This document shows positions 33,520 to 44,919 of a DNA stretch of 64,000 nucleotides, one piece after another. Location: assembly GCA_023055355.1 (NCBI GenBank), contig JALJCS010000054.1, positions 2,232,001 through 2,296,000 of the forward strand, written 5' to 3'. Position 1 is the stretch's first letter. Each line of letters opens with the position of its first letter. Both the position numbers and the translations under genes were made by a program. The notes under the pieces were generated by a model that was given only the letters and a program-made list of their open reading frames with translations, did not search any database and was not told where the DNA came from. The stretch comes from Agelaius tricolor (taxonomy: Eukaryota > Chordata > Aves > Passeriformes > Icteridae).

Positions 33520-33905
33520 AGGGGCCAGAGCTGCTGCAGGGCTGGAGCCGGGCTGGCAGAGCTGGGAATGCTCCCCTGGAGAAGGGGAAATTCCAGGGAA
33601 TCCTCAGAGTGCCTGGAGGGGCTCCAGGAGAGCTGCAGAGGGGCTGGGGACAAGGCCTGCAGGGACAGGAGCCAGGGAATGGCTCCCACTGGGAAAGGGG
33701 AGATTGGGCTGGGATCTTGGCAAGGAATTCCTGCCTGGGCTGGAATTCCCAGAGCAGCTGGGGCTGCCCCTGGATCCCTGGCAGTGCCCAAGGCCAGGCT
33801 GGACATTGGGAGCACCTGGGACAGTGGGAGGTGTCCCTGCCATGGCAGGGCTGGCACCAGAGGGGATTTAGGCTCCTTCCAAGCAGAAGCATTCCATGAC
33901 TGTGA
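33520..33905 (+). mobile_element. CR1 LINE 3' end, sense
   Basis: CAGGGAATGGCTCCCACTGG, CAGAGCAGCTGGGGCTGCCC, GTGCCCAAGGCCAGGCTGGA, GTGTCCCTGCCATGGCAGGG and a short tail ATTCCATGACTGTGAG. Confidence 0.9.
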
Positions 33906-34043
33906 GTCCATGTCACAGCCCCACAGGCAGTGGCATTCCCACAGGGCTCAGGATGCTGTGCCCAGCCAGGACACAGATCCCTCACCTCTCAGCACCAGCT
34001 GAGCTCCTCCAGGTTCAGCAGTGAGTTAAATTTGGTACCTCTG
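33906..34043. other. Unique spacer
   Basis: Nothing recognised. Confidence 0.3.
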
Positions 34044-34427
34044 TGTCACAGACATCTTTTATGGAAAATCCTTTTCTTTAGGATTTTTCCTCCTGAGAAG
34101 CTGAGAGGCCTCAGGAACAAAATGTAACCAATGGTTATCTGCTGCTGTGGAATGCAACAGGTGCATCTGGGATTGGGCTCATGTGGTTGTTTCTAATTAA
34201 TGGCCAATCACAGTCAGCTGGCTCAGACTCTCTGTCCAAGACAGAGCCTTTTTATCATTCTTGGCTATTCTATCCTTAGCCAGCCTTCTGATGAAATCCT
34301 TTCTTCTATTCTTTTAGTATAGTTTTAATGTAATATATATCATAAAATAATAAATCAGCCTTGTGAAACATGGAGTCAACATTCTCATCTCTTCCCTCAT
34401 CCTGGGACCCCTGTGAACACCATCACA
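34044..34427 (+). mobile_element. Solo LTR, family A (copy 4)
   Basis: 384 bp, TGTCACAGACATC to ACACCATCACA. Flanks CCTCTG and CCCCTT match only 4 of 6, so the duplication has decayed or the LTR arose from recombination between different proviruses. Confidence 0.9.
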
Positions 34428-34852
34428 CCCCTTGTCCCCTGGGGCTTGGGGACACCTCCAGCCCTGCCCTGGGATGTGCAGCCCCCCTGCCATGCCCATC
34501 TGCTGAGCTCTCAATGGGAGCTGAGCCATCAGCCCCAATTCCAGGGTCACCAGGGTCCAGGGACTGCACTCGGAGCTGAGAGCACCCTGCATGTGCTGTG
34601 CTCTCATGGACAAACACCCACATCTACAGAGAGCTGCAGGTTCTCAGATGCAATAAAAAGGAAGGTAAATATTTACAGCTCAGCCTAGTTTAACAAACAA
34701 GTGTGGTGAGAGAGCTGCCAGCAATTCCTTTCAGTGAGCAAATCCCCGAGGGATGAGGAACAGCCCATGAACAGCCCAAGGAGTGCTCAGAGCCAGCACC
34801 CAGCCAGGAGCCCCATGCACCCTGCAAAGGCTTCACTCAGCTCAGTGCCTGC
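34428..34852. other. Unique sequence
   Basis: No gene seen. Confidence 0.4.
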
Positions 34853-35155
34853 CTGCTCCCTGCCAGGGCTCACATCCCTGGGACACAGCACACACTGCTC
34901 CCTGCCAGGGCTCACATCCCTGGGACACAGCACACACTGCCCCAAACTGGGCTCACATCCCTGGGACACAGCACACACTGCCCCAAATGGGACACACTGC
35001 CCCAAATGGGACACACTGCCCCAAACTGGGCTCACATCCCTGGGACACAGCACACACTGCCCCAAACTGGGACACACTGCCCCAAACTGGGCTCACATCC
35101 CTTCAAAGGGGCACACACTGCCCCAAAGTGGGCTGACATCCCCCTGCCAAAGGAC
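34853..35155. repeat. Minisatellite, ACACACTGCCCCAAA units
   Basis: Units of 18 or about 42 bp: GCTCACATCCCTGGGACACA and GCACACACTGCCCCAAACTG; short units GGACACACTGCCCCAAATG occur where the long spacer is lost. Confidence 0.93.
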
Positions 35156-35490
35156 ACACTGCTGCAGGAAGGGTCCCACAGGAAAGGGGACAGGGAGGTC
35201 ACTGCTGGTACCCTTGGTCCCTGCAGAGCCCCCAGAGCTCCAGTGGGGCTGCAGCCCTGGCCCAGCCCAGCCTGATCCCCCTGGCTTTGGGGAGGGAAGA
35301 ACACCTGAACGCTGCTCCTGATCTCAGCACCGCTCAGGGAGAGAGTAAAAAGAATTCGTGGCAGTGATAATAATCCTGGGGAGCTCTGTGCTGCCCTGGG
35401 GGAGGTTTGCAGCCAAAGCATTTCCCCTGTGCCCGAGGGCTCACTGACTCTGCAGCTCTGAGGCTTCACAGGGAGCCCAGGGTGCTGCTG
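35156..35490. other. Unique sequence
   Basis: No gene seen. Confidence 0.4.
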
Positions 35491-36710
35491 GGTGGGTGTT
35501 CTGTGCTCCTGTGCGCCTGTGCTCTGTTCCTGTGCTCTGTGTTCTGTTCCTCTGTTCTGTGTTTCTGTATTGTGTTCCTGTGTTCCATGTTCTGTGCTCC
35601 TGTGCGCCTGTGTTCTGTTCCTGTGCTCTGTGTTCTGTTCCTCTGTTCTGTGTTTCTGTATTGTGTTCCTGTGTTCCATGTTCTGTGCTCTGTTCCTGTG
35701 CTCTGCTCCTGTGTTCTGTGTTCCTGTTCTGTGTTCCTGTGTTCCTATGTTCCTATATTCTATGTTCTGTGTTCTGTGCTCTGTGCTTGTGTTCTGTGTT
35801 CCTGTACTCTCTGTTTCTGTGTTTCTGTGTTCTATTCCTATATTCTGTGTTTGTGTTCTCTGTTCCATGTCCCTGTGTTCCATGTCCCTGTGCTCTGTGT
35901 TGGTGCTCTCCATTCCATGTCCCTGTGCTCTGTGTTTGTGTTCTCTGTTCCATGTTCCTGTGTTCCATGTCCCTGTGCTCTCTGTTTCTGTGCTTCTGTG
36001 TTCTATTCCTATGTTCTGTGTTTGTGTTCCTGTGTTCCATGTCCCTGTGCTCTCTGTTTCTGTGTTTCTGTGTTCTATTCCTATATTCTGTGTTTGTGTT
36101 CTCTGTTCCATGTCCCTGTGTTCCATGTCCCTGAGCTCTGTGTTTGTGTTCTCTGTTCCATGTCCCTGTGTTCCATGTCCCTGTGCTCTGTGTTTGTGTC
36201 CCTGTGTTCCATGTCCCTGTGCTCTGTGTTGGTGTTCTCTGTTCCATGTCCCTGTGCTCTGTGTTTGTGTTCTCTGTTCCATGTCCCTGTGCTCTGTGTT
36301 TGTGTTCTCTGTTCCATGTCCCTGTGCTCTGTGTTGGTGTTCTCTGTTCCAGGTCCCTGTGTTCCATGTCCCTGTGCTCTGTGTTTGTGTCCCTGTGTTC
36401 CATGTCCCTGTGCTCTGTGTTGGTGTTCTCTGTTCCAGGTCCCTGTGTTCCATGTCCCTGTGCTCTGTGTTTGTGTCCCTGTGTTCCATGTCCCTGTGCT
36501 CTGTGTTGGTGTTCTCTGTTCCATGTCCCTGTGCTCTGTGTTGGTGTTCTCTGTTCCATGTCCCTGTGTTCCATGTCCCTGTGCTCTGTGTTGGTGTTCT
36601 CTGTTCCATGTCCCTGTGTTCCAGGTCCCTGTGCTGTGTTTGTGTCCCTGTGTTCCATGTCCCTGTGCTCTGTGTTGGTGTTCTCTGTTCCAGGTCCCTG
36701 TGCTCCTGTG
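35491..36710. repeat. Large minisatellite, TGTTCTGTG/CCATGTCCCTGTG units
   Basis: About 1.22 kb. The left third is made of GTTCCTGTGTTCTGTG blocks with a direct repeat of about 95 bp (35590 region copies the 35495 region). The right part is regular, with CCATGTCCCTGTGCTCTGTG and TTGGTGTTCTCTGTTC. A is rare on the + strand. Frames of 400-570 codons on both strands are artefacts. Confidence 0.97.
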
Positions 36711-37537
36711 ACCAAGCACTCTGGGTCACAGAGGGATCCCATGTCACACGCTGGCCTGAAGTGTCACCGTGCTGTGGGGCAGAGGGTGAGAGGCCCCCGG
36801 GTCATGTCTGGGATTCAAAGGAGTGTTTGTGCCACGCTCCATGCAGTGCCTGGGGCCCCAGGCACCCAACAATCCTTCCCTTCATTCTCCACTGAGCTGC
36901 GTTTTCAGAAAGACAAGCACCATTCACTTCCTCCATCTGACCTTTCCCCTCTTTTCAAACATTTTGACACACCCCCTGCTTGCCCAGCTGAAGGGTGGGA
37001 TTCACTTCCAGAGCAGGAACTGCATTGCAGAGACAATGGAATGCCCAGGTCCTCTCTTCCTGCAGCACCAGCAGAGACCACGGACACCTTGGGCTTTGCC
37101 TTTGCTCGTCCCGGGGGCTGGGACTGCCAGGGGCTCCCTGTCCCACCCAGAGTGGCAGCAGCAGGCACAGGAGCCACCCAGAGCCATCAGCTGGTTCTGT
37201 GCCTGACAGGGCTGTGCCTGGAAGGAGCAGCTCACCTCAGAGCTGGCCCTCTGGGCAGGGACAGGGGGCTCTGGGATGTTCAACCACCCCTTTGTGCCAG
37301 GGCTGTCACTGCCAGGGACTGTCACTGCCAGGCCCAGCCCTCTGGGCAGGGACAGGGGGCTCTGGGATGCTCACCATGCCCTGTGCCAGGGGCTGTTTCT
37401 GTCCATGGGAATTGGGGGATGTGTGCTGCTCCCCCCTCTGACCTCACACTGCCTGCACTCCCAGCGTGTTCCATCAGCAATGCCCACCCTCAGCTCTCCT
37501 CAGGGCACCCCCGTGCCTCATCCCACCAGCATGGTCC
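36711..37537. other. Unique GC-rich sequence with a short duplication
   Basis: No gene seen. CTCTGGGCAGGGACAGGGGG occurs at about 37250 and 37341, a two-copy direct repeat about 92 bp apart. Confidence 0.4.
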
Positions 37538-37660
37538 TGAACACACCTGGGGATGGGCACCTGGGGATGTGCACCTGGGGAGAACACACCTGGGGATGGG
37601 CACCTGGGGAGAACACACCTGGGGAAACACACCTGGGGATGGGCACCAGGGGATGGGCAT
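37538..37660. repeat. Minisatellite, CACCTGGGGATGGG units
   Basis: Short tandem units (ACACACCTGGGGATGGGCAC, CACCTGGGGAGAAC), about 6 copies. Confidence 0.9.
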
Positions 37661-39011
37661 CTCCTGCTGCTGGATACCAGGTGAGCCAGGAGGATCAGCT
37701 CAGCTGGTGCCATGCAGGCTCCATGTCTCAGGCTGGGGCAGCCCAAACCTCATTCCCCATGGGGCTGAAGGGGAGCTCAGAGCCCTGGAAGTGCCACCAC
37801 CACCTGGCACGGGTCACAGCACCTGGTTTCCTGCAGTCACAGGAGCCCTGATCAGGACAGGGCACAGGTAGCCCAGTTTCAGGGCAGGGAGCCCCAGTTT
37901 CCCTCTGCTGGGCTCCCCCACAGGCTGGGACTTGCAGGGGAGATGGGAACCGCTGGTCGTGGCCCCGGTGTCCTTTGGAGACAACAGCCCTGAAGCTCGG
38001 AGCCCTTAAAGGAGGAGGCAGCTGCTTCCTCAGCCCCATTCCCCCGAGGGCTCAGCCCCAACCCCTGCTCCCCTTGGCTCCAAAAGGGAACGAATGCTGT
38101 AGGATTCCAGTGTTTGGGGTTACTGATGTCCCTCCTGCCCCCGTGCTGTGCCCGAGGCTGTGTCCAGCCGAACCCTCGGGTTCCATCTGCAGAGACATCA
38201 GAAGGTGCCAGCATCCACCTGTGCCCCAGAAAGGCTCTTTATCCTTGCTGCAGATAAAAGGCACCGGCAGCGATTTGCAGACAATGCCCTCGTTAAGCAC
38301 AATAGGCCAAGCGAGTCTAATTAGCAGCAGGAGTTCAAAGGCTTTTTACTCCCACCTCACTCTCCAGTCGGTGTGGTCGGAGTGATGAGAGCCCCGTGTG
38401 CTTCCTGAGAGCTCTTCCCATCAAATCTCAACAGAACAAATCTTTTCTGCAACCTTGAATAATAAGAAATGCATTTGCAATTTTCTTCAAAGGTTTGGGG
38501 ACTGAAAAGTTTCTTTGTGAGGAAGAAGGGGTGGTACTCTCGGGCATCCAGCAATCTCCAGGTGTTGGGAAGAAGGAAGATGTTCTTTTGTGTCTCCCAA
38601 CTGTCCAACCATGGACTAGAAATATGTTGTGGTGCTGTTAAACCAGCAGCCAAGCTGATGGGGCAGCTGGCCTGCTGTCCCAGCAAAGGGTTCACACACA
38701 TCAGTCCCCCAGCCCACAGACATTTCATGGAGATTTCAATTTCATGAAATTTCATTTCATCCATCCAGGCCCCAGAGATTACTAATCCAAGACACTGAGC
38801 TCATCAACTACAAGTTTGTGGAATTTGGATTTCCAAACTGAGGATAAACAGCTTTAGACACCTACAATGAGCCCCCAGATTTTCAGAAACTCTGTTTTGA
38901 GCATTGATAAATTAGGAAGTAGATTTTGGCAGTGAACAGGAGTTTATTTTCCCCAGGACCTCATCCTGGGTCCCAGGGACAGTGCACAGCTGGGAGAGCT
39001 CAGGGTGACTC
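37661..39011. other. Unique sequence with candidate conserved block 38.2-38.5 kb
   Basis: No gene seen. CAATAGGCCAAGCGAGTCTA and ATTAGCAGCAGGAGTTCAAA lie in a repeat-free block. 38440-38940 is AT-rich. Confidence 0.45.
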
Positions 39012-39325
39012 TGGAACTGGGCAGGGGCTGCAGAATCCCTGAGGGAGCTGGGCAGGGGCTGCAGAATCCCTGAGGGAGCCGGGCAGGGGCTGCAGAGTCC
39101 CTGAGGGAGCCGGGCAGGGGCTGCAGAATCCCTGAGGGAGCCGGGCAGGGGCTGCAGAATCCCTGAGGGAGCTGGGCAGGGGCTCAGCCTGGAGCAAAGG
39201 AGGCTCAGGGGGCCCTTGTGGCTCTGCACAGCTCCTGCCAGGAGGGCACAGCCGGGGGGATTTGGGATCTTATCCCAGGGAACAGGGACAGGAGCAGAGG
39301 GAACGGCCTCAGGCTGGGCCAGGGG
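39012..39325 (+). mobile_element. CR1 LINE, sense, segment 1, with minisatellite
   Basis: CAGCCTGGAGCAAAGGAGGC, GGCACAGCCGGGGGGATTTG and ACGGCCTCAGGCTGGGCCAG: the same CR1 region as at 926-1430 and 6505-6930 but in sense. Interrupted at CAGGGG by an LTR. Confidence 0.9.
39017..39183. repeat. Minisatellite, 31-bp unit inside CR1 (about 5 copies)
   Basis: The reverse complement of the 31-bp unit at 1090-1410 and 6682-6911 (CTGCAGAATCCCTGAGGG core), ending at the same CR1 junction GCTCAGCCTGGAG. Confidence 0.95.
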
Positions 39326-39709
39326 TGTGACCGTGTTCACAGGGGTCCAAGGATGAGGGAAGAGATGAGGATCTGACTCCATGTTTCAGAAGGCTGATTT
39401 ATTATTTTATGATATATATTACATTAAAACTATACTAAAAGAATAGAAGAAAGGATTTCATCAGAAGGCTAGCTAAGAATAGAAAAAGAAGGAATGATAA
39501 CAAAAGCTTGTGGCTTGGACAGAGAGCCCAAGCCAGCTGACTGTGATTGGCCATTAATTACAAACACCAACATGAGCCCAATCCCAGATTTACCTGTTGC
39601 ATTCCACAGCAGCAGATAACCATTGGTTACATTTTGTTCCTGAGGCCTCTCAGCTTCTCAGGAGGAAAAATCCCAAGAAAAGGATTTTCCATAGAAGATG
39701 TCTGTGACA
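39326..39709 (-). mobile_element. Solo LTR, family A (copy 5), nested in CR1
   Basis: 384 bp with exact 6-bp duplications CAGGGG (39320-39325, 39710-39715). Removing it restores the CR1 text GGGCCAGGGGAGGTTCAGCT. Confidence 0.95.
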
Positions 39710-39715
39710 CAGGGG

Positions 39716-39945
39716 AGGTTCAGCTTGGACTCCAGCAGGAATTTCCTGTGCAAAGGGGTGGAATGGGCACTGGCAGGGGCTGCCCAGGGAGGTTTGCAGT
39801 CCCCAGCCCTGGAGGTGTCCCAGGAGCACCTGAATGTGGCCCTCAGAGCTCTGGGCTGTTTCACAAGGCAGGGATCAGTCACAGGGTGGACTCAATGACC
39901 TTGGAGGTGTTTTCCAGCCCCAGTGGTTCCATGATCCTGTGATGA
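39716..39945 (+). mobile_element. CR1 LINE, sense, segment 2 (3' end)
   Basis: Continues segment 1: AGGTTCAGCTTGGACTCCAG, GGGGCTGCCCAGGGAGG, TGGACTCAATGACCTTGGAG and tail GGTTCCATGATCCTGTGATG. Confidence 0.9.
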
Positions 39946-40734
39946 ACCCAGAGATGCCCTGCACGGGAGGGAGCCATTGACAGGGGCAGTTCCTGCAGGG
40001 ATGGCCAGTCCCGTGTGGCACTGGGACCTTGCTGCCAGCAGAGAGCAGAGATGAGGGAGCAGCAGCACGGGTCACCCTTCCCTTCATTGCTTACATTATT
40101 TACTTCACTGTTTTCTCTTCTCCTGGCAGCTGATTTGTCAGAGCAAGTGAAGCAGCTCAAAAAGCATTGTGGCAGTGGCAGGAATATTACAGCAATTAGA
40201 AGGAGCCATAAACAGTTCCCTACGTATGAAGCTGCTCATTGAAGCTGACAGGCTGCCTTTGCAGCTTCTCCTGGCCCCAGACACAAAGCAGCCTCTTTCC
40301 CAAGCACCACTTTTCCCTTCCTTCATTCCCACCAAGCCCCGTGCACTGGGATCAACCCTCCCTCGGACTGAAAGGGACCTTTCTCCTGTCCTGTGGGCAG
40401 GGCTGGCACTGCTGGAGTGTGTCACAGCCTGCCTGGAATGCAGACACAGCACCAAGCTGCTGGCCTGGCCCCGCTCCAGCTGTCAGCTGCAATGGGAAGG
40501 GAAACAGCTTCATCTCCCCCAGGAGCACTTTGCTCTCTGGCAGCCTCTGGCCCCAGCTCTCATCACCTTCTGTCACAGCTGAGATGGCCCCGGCACCCAG
40601 AGTGTCACCACACAACATCAGAGAGCTTCAGCCCACACACAGAAACATCAGTGCCCTTCAGGGGGCTTCAGGAATGAGCTGGGAGCTCCTTCTGCCCCTG
40701 CACTGGGCACACCTCGAGTGCTGTGCCCAGCCCT
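39946..40734. other. Unique sequence
   Basis: No gene called. 40090-40250 is repeat-free; a possible splice acceptor (TTCTCTTCTCCTGGCAG) precedes 35 open codons, but with no protein match I do not call an exon. Confidence 0.4.
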
Positions 40735-41205
40735 GGCCCCTCAGGTTGGGAAGGATTTTGGGATGTTTGAGCCCATCCAGAGGGGGCTGGAGAGGGGCTG
40801 GGAACACAAACCCTGAGAGGAACCCCTGAGGGAGCTGGGGGTGCTCAGCCTGGAGCAAAGGAGACTCAGGGGTGCCCCCATCACTGCACAGCTCCTGAAA
40901 GGTGCCTGTGCTCAGCTGGGGCTGGGCTCTGTCTGCAGGAACTGACACAACCAGAGGGCACAGCCTCGAGCTGTGCCAAGGGAAATCCAGGCTGGATAGC
41001 AGGAAAAGGTTTTTACAGAAATGGTGAGAAAGTTCTGGAATGGCTGCCCAGGGAGGTGGAGGAGTCCCCATCCCTGGGTGTGTTTGACAGTCCTGGATGT
41101 GGCACTGGGGGCCAGGGTTTGGCTGAGGGGTTGGGGCTGGGTTGGACTCCGTGGTCTTGAAGGTCTCTTCCAACCTGGTGATTCTGTGAGTTCTGTGAAG
41201 GATCT
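40735..41205 (+). mobile_element. CR1 LINE 3' region, sense
   Basis: CTGAGGGAGCTGGGGGTGCT, CAGCCTGGAGCAAAGGAGAC, CAGGCTGGATAGCAGGAAAA, GGCTGCCCAGGGAGGTGGAG, GGTCTCTTCCAACCTGGTGA. It shows the ancestral single-copy state of the site that is expanded into 31-bp repeats elsewhere. Confidence 0.92.
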
Positions 41206-41289
41206 GCCCTTTTTGTTCTCCAGCCCAGCCTTTCATCCCCTCATGTTCACACATCACACCTGTGTGCCCTCTGCTCCCTCTGTGCTTGC
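41206..41289. other. Unique spacer
   Basis: Nothing recognised. Confidence 0.3.
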
Positions 41290-41400
41290 TCAGCACACCT
41301 GGGCCCTCCATGGCTGTCAGTGCTGCTCACCTGGGCCCTCCATAGCTGTCAGTGCTGCTCACCTGGGCCCTCCATGGCTGTCAGTGCTGCTCACCTGTCC
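41290..41400. repeat. Minisatellite, 32-bp unit (3-4 copies)
   Basis: GCTGTCAGTGCTGCTCACCT and GGGCCCTCCAT recur every 32 bp. Confidence 0.93.
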
Positions 41401-41900
41401 TGCACAGCTGCACCCACTGGGGATGGGGCTCACCCCACTGGCAGTCACCACTCCCTGTGTGCCTGCAGTGTTCCATGGCCTCTGGAAGGATGGGTCCGGT
41501 GCCAGTGGGTGCTGCCTGCCCTGCCCTGCCCTGCCTGGCAGCAGGAGGAGAGGAGCAGGGCAGAGGAGCACCTGCAAGCCTTGTCTGGAGCTCCTGTGCC
41601 TGCTTGGGCCAGAGAACAGGGAGAGGCTGTGCCACCAGGTCAGGACAGACTGTCAGAAATGCCTCCATGGCACACTGGGTGGGACAGAAACCTGTCAACC
41701 TGTCAGGGCTTCTCCACAGTCCCAGGGGAAGGTCCCTACCCCTTCCTAGGGCTCCCTGCCATCTGTGTATTGCCTAAGGGCTGGAATCTCACACCAGCTC
41801 AAAATTAGGACCCAAGGGGTCTTCTAGCCCACCTCTCCTGCCATGAGATAGAAACAACTCCTCCCATCCCTGTGCAATCACTGCATCAACCTCATCACAG
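41401..41900. other. Unique sequence
   Basis: No gene seen. Confidence 0.4.
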
Positions 41901-42009
41901 CGAGAGGAGAGGAGAGGAGAGGAGAGGAGAGGAGAGGAGAGGAGAGGAGAGGAGAGGAGAGGAGAGGAGAGGAGAGGAGAGGAGAGGAGAGGGAGAGGGA
42001 GAGGAGAGA
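41901..42009. repeat. Pentanucleotide microsatellite (GGAGA)n
   Basis: About 18 perfect GAGGA copies, then GGGAGA variants. A pure purine strand of over 100 bp. Confidence 0.98.
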
Positions 42010-44087
42010 TGTTTTAGGTGCCGTTTTGGGCAAGGGAGAGATTAGTGGGCCTTGGAGAGGAATGGTGGAGGATCTCACACCAAATGTGAGGAGAAGCAGA
42101 GCCCAGGAAATGTGTGCTGGTGCCAGGGAGCAGCACCAGCTCGGGGACACCGGGGGCACAGGGCTGGGGCCCTGGCTGTGCTCAGCTCCCTCTTTGCCTG
42201 GCACAGCTCCCTGGAGCCCCAGCAGCCCCAGAGGGGTGGGTGGGGACAGAGCAGAGGGGAGGGCACACCTGTGCTGCTGGTGTTGTGAGCAAAGGTGAAG
42301 GGGCAGTTGTCATTGTCTGCGAGGACCTGCTCAGGAACACTAATGTGAAGTGAGAGAGCTCTTCAGTTTGTGGCACAGAGGGATAACAAGATCTGCTGGC
42401 TGGGAGCTGCAGTCAGGCTCTGCATTTTCAGAGACAGGATGACAAAAGGAGTGGAGGAAGGGCAGCCCTGGGGCACAAAGGCTCCAAGCCTCCGCTGCCA
42501 GTGCTTACAGACCCCCTGTTCTGTACCTGAGGGATCCTGCACCCATTCTGAAATGCCAAGGCTCCTTTCAGCACAAAAGAATGGAGAATTCCTTCCCCTC
42601 CCCGGGAAAATGCCAACATTGGCTTTCTCTTGCAAACTGGGTCAGAACCATTGCTCCTCCGAATTTTCCTTCATCCCAGCAATTCCCAGAAACCCAGATA
42701 AGCCAGTGCTTGGCTTAGGGAATTTCAGCCCACTTAAATTCCCAAATGAAGATGCTTTGAGTTCATGACCACGTTTCCCAGCCTTCTGCTGGAACCACGT
42801 CCTTTGACAATCTGTGTTTGGTCACTGGACACATTCCTTTGGATGCTGTTTTGCCCACTGCCCTCTCTGTGCCCTTGACCTTGTTCCTTGGCTGAACTGC
42901 ACCACAGCACAATCAGCCCTTGATTCCCACAGGGCATCCTCAGCCCAGGCAGGGAAGAAAAGCCTTTTGCATTTTGAGAGACAAAATCCTTCAGCAGAGT
43001 CAGCTCCCAATGCACCTTAAAGTCTGGAGATCCCTCTTGGCTCCTGCCTTGTGCACAGGAAAGAAAAATGTCACCTGAGATGGAAATCGCCGTGAAGCCA
43101 CTTCTTCATGTCACAAATGTAATGAAGAGCAGGCACAAAACGAGACATTTCATTCTTGTGCCATATAAATCGAAAGGTTTCCTGCACCACTCCTAAATGG
43201 GGTGGAAATGCCCTCCTGAGTGCCTGTGTGACTGAAAGGTCCGGGGCTGGTTTCAGGAATGATCCATCCAACACAGACCAGGTGATTTTTCCTCTGTGGG
43301 AAGCCCTTGTAAAACATGAGTTTTATTTGGTGGATGAAATAAAAAAGCAGCAGCTCTGTTCAGCTCTGGCCTCTGGGTCTGTCTGTGGGTGTTTTGGGGA
43401 GCCCTGTCCCAAAACAGCTGGGCAGGTCACACGTGTCCTCACTAGGGCATGGGGCTTGCAGCAGGTGAGGGCTGTTCCATCTCATGTTCAGTGCTGCACG
43501 TCCCACGTTCCTGGCTACCAGGCACTCAGATGGGCAAGGAAATGTTCATCCAAACACAAGGAGCTGGGAGCTCCTGGGCAGCTGAATGCCACCAGGCAGC
43601 CACAGCAGGGCTGATCATGGGAAACATCTGGGCTGAGATGGGAGTTCCCCGTGCTCCACTTGTTCCCTGGACTGTTTTGGGATGGTTTCTCCATGAAATG
43701 GAAATGCAGCCTCTTCCAGCAGCCCAGCTGGAGCTGGGGCTGCTCACCCCACAGGGATGGAATACAGCAGTTTTTACTTAGGCTCAAATCATCCAAAGGA
43801 AAAACTTGTTTTCCATGGCCTGAGCCTGGTTCCTCCCATGGCAGTGAGAAAGCTTTGGGTGATTTCAGTGGGAGAAGCAGAATCTGGCTGCCTGCAGGTG
43901 TCTGGAGGCAGCAATCCCAAAGGATTTCCCTGCACACAGGCTCCTTTGATCGTGGCAAACACCCTGGCAGTGCCCAGATCCCAGAGAGAAGGGCTCTGCT
44001 GCCAGCCTGGCTTTCTCCCAGCCCTTGCAGAGGAGCCTGCACGGCCAAGAGCAGCTCCTGCTGTGGCTGGGAGCAGCTGTCCCTCTG
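42010..44087. other. Unique sequence, candidate conserved block 43.05-43.2 kb
   Basis: No gene seen. 43070-43200 (for example CTTCTTCATGTCACAAATGT, TTGTGCCATATAAATCGAAA) is repeat-free. Confidence 0.4.
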
Positions 44088-44565
44088 TCCAGCCTGGGGA
44101 CACAGCTGGGACACCTGGCCAGTGTGAGGACACAGCCTGGGACACCTGGGATACCTGGGGACACAGCCTGGGGACACAGCTGGGACACCTGGCCAGTGTG
44201 AGGACACAGCCTGGGACACCTGGCCAGTGTGGGGACACAGCCTGGGACACCTGGCCTGTGTGGGGACACAGCTGGGACACCTGGCCAGTGTGAGGACACA
44301 GCCTGGGACACCTGGCCAGCCTGGGGACACAGCCTGGGACACCTGGCCAGAGTGGGGACACAGCCTGGGACACCTGGCCAGTGTGGGGACACTGCCTGGG
44401 GACACTGCCTGGGACACCTGGCCAGAGTGGGGACACAGCCTGGGACACCTGGCCAGCCTGGGGACACAGCCTGGGGACACTGCCTGGGACACCTGGCCAG
44501 AGTGGGGACACAGCTGGGACACCTGGCCAGCCTGGGGACACAGCTGGGACACCTGGCCAGTCCCA
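44088..44565. repeat. Minisatellite, about 31-bp unit
   Basis: ACACCTGGCCAGTGTGGGGA and CACAGCCTGGG recur about 15 times; CAGAGTGG and CAGCCTGG variants alternate. Confidence 0.96.
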
Positions 44566-44739
44566 GCACACGTCTGTGCAGGCAGGAAGGTGGCTTTGTC
44601 TCAGGTGCACAGCCACTGGGCTGGTGATGCCATGTCAGAGAGCCCTGAGTGCTCTGAAGTGTGGCTGTGCCAGGCAGCACCAGGCTGAGGGCAGCCCTGG
44701 GCTGAGGGCATCTGCTGCTGGGGACTTGGAGCTCAGTTC

Positions 44740-44919
44740 TCACCAGGTGACAGCGCCCTTTTCACCACACTGCAGTGTCCCTCTCTCCAGGTGACAGTGT
44801 CCCTCAATTCAGGTGACAGTGTCCCTCTCTCCAGGTGACAGTGTCACTCAATTCAGGTAACAGTGTCCCTCCCAGCAGGTGACAGTGTCCCTCTCAGCAG
44901 GTGACAGTGTCCCTCTCAC
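44740..44919. repeat. Minisatellite, AGGTGACAGTGTCCCTCTC units
   Basis: About 7-8 units of 20-22 bp. Left units are more diverged. Confidence 0.93.

Noticed and set aside
35032..37871. Frames of 434-575 codons on both strands
   Set aside because: Stop-free units of the TGTTCTGTG array keep several frames open at once; compositions (Cys/Val/Pro and Thr/Glu/His) are simple repeat text.
40121..40242. Possible exon after TTCTCTTCTCCTGGCAG
   Set aside because: A pyrimidine tract plus CAG and about 35 open codons is common by chance; no donor site, protein match or neighbouring exon was found.
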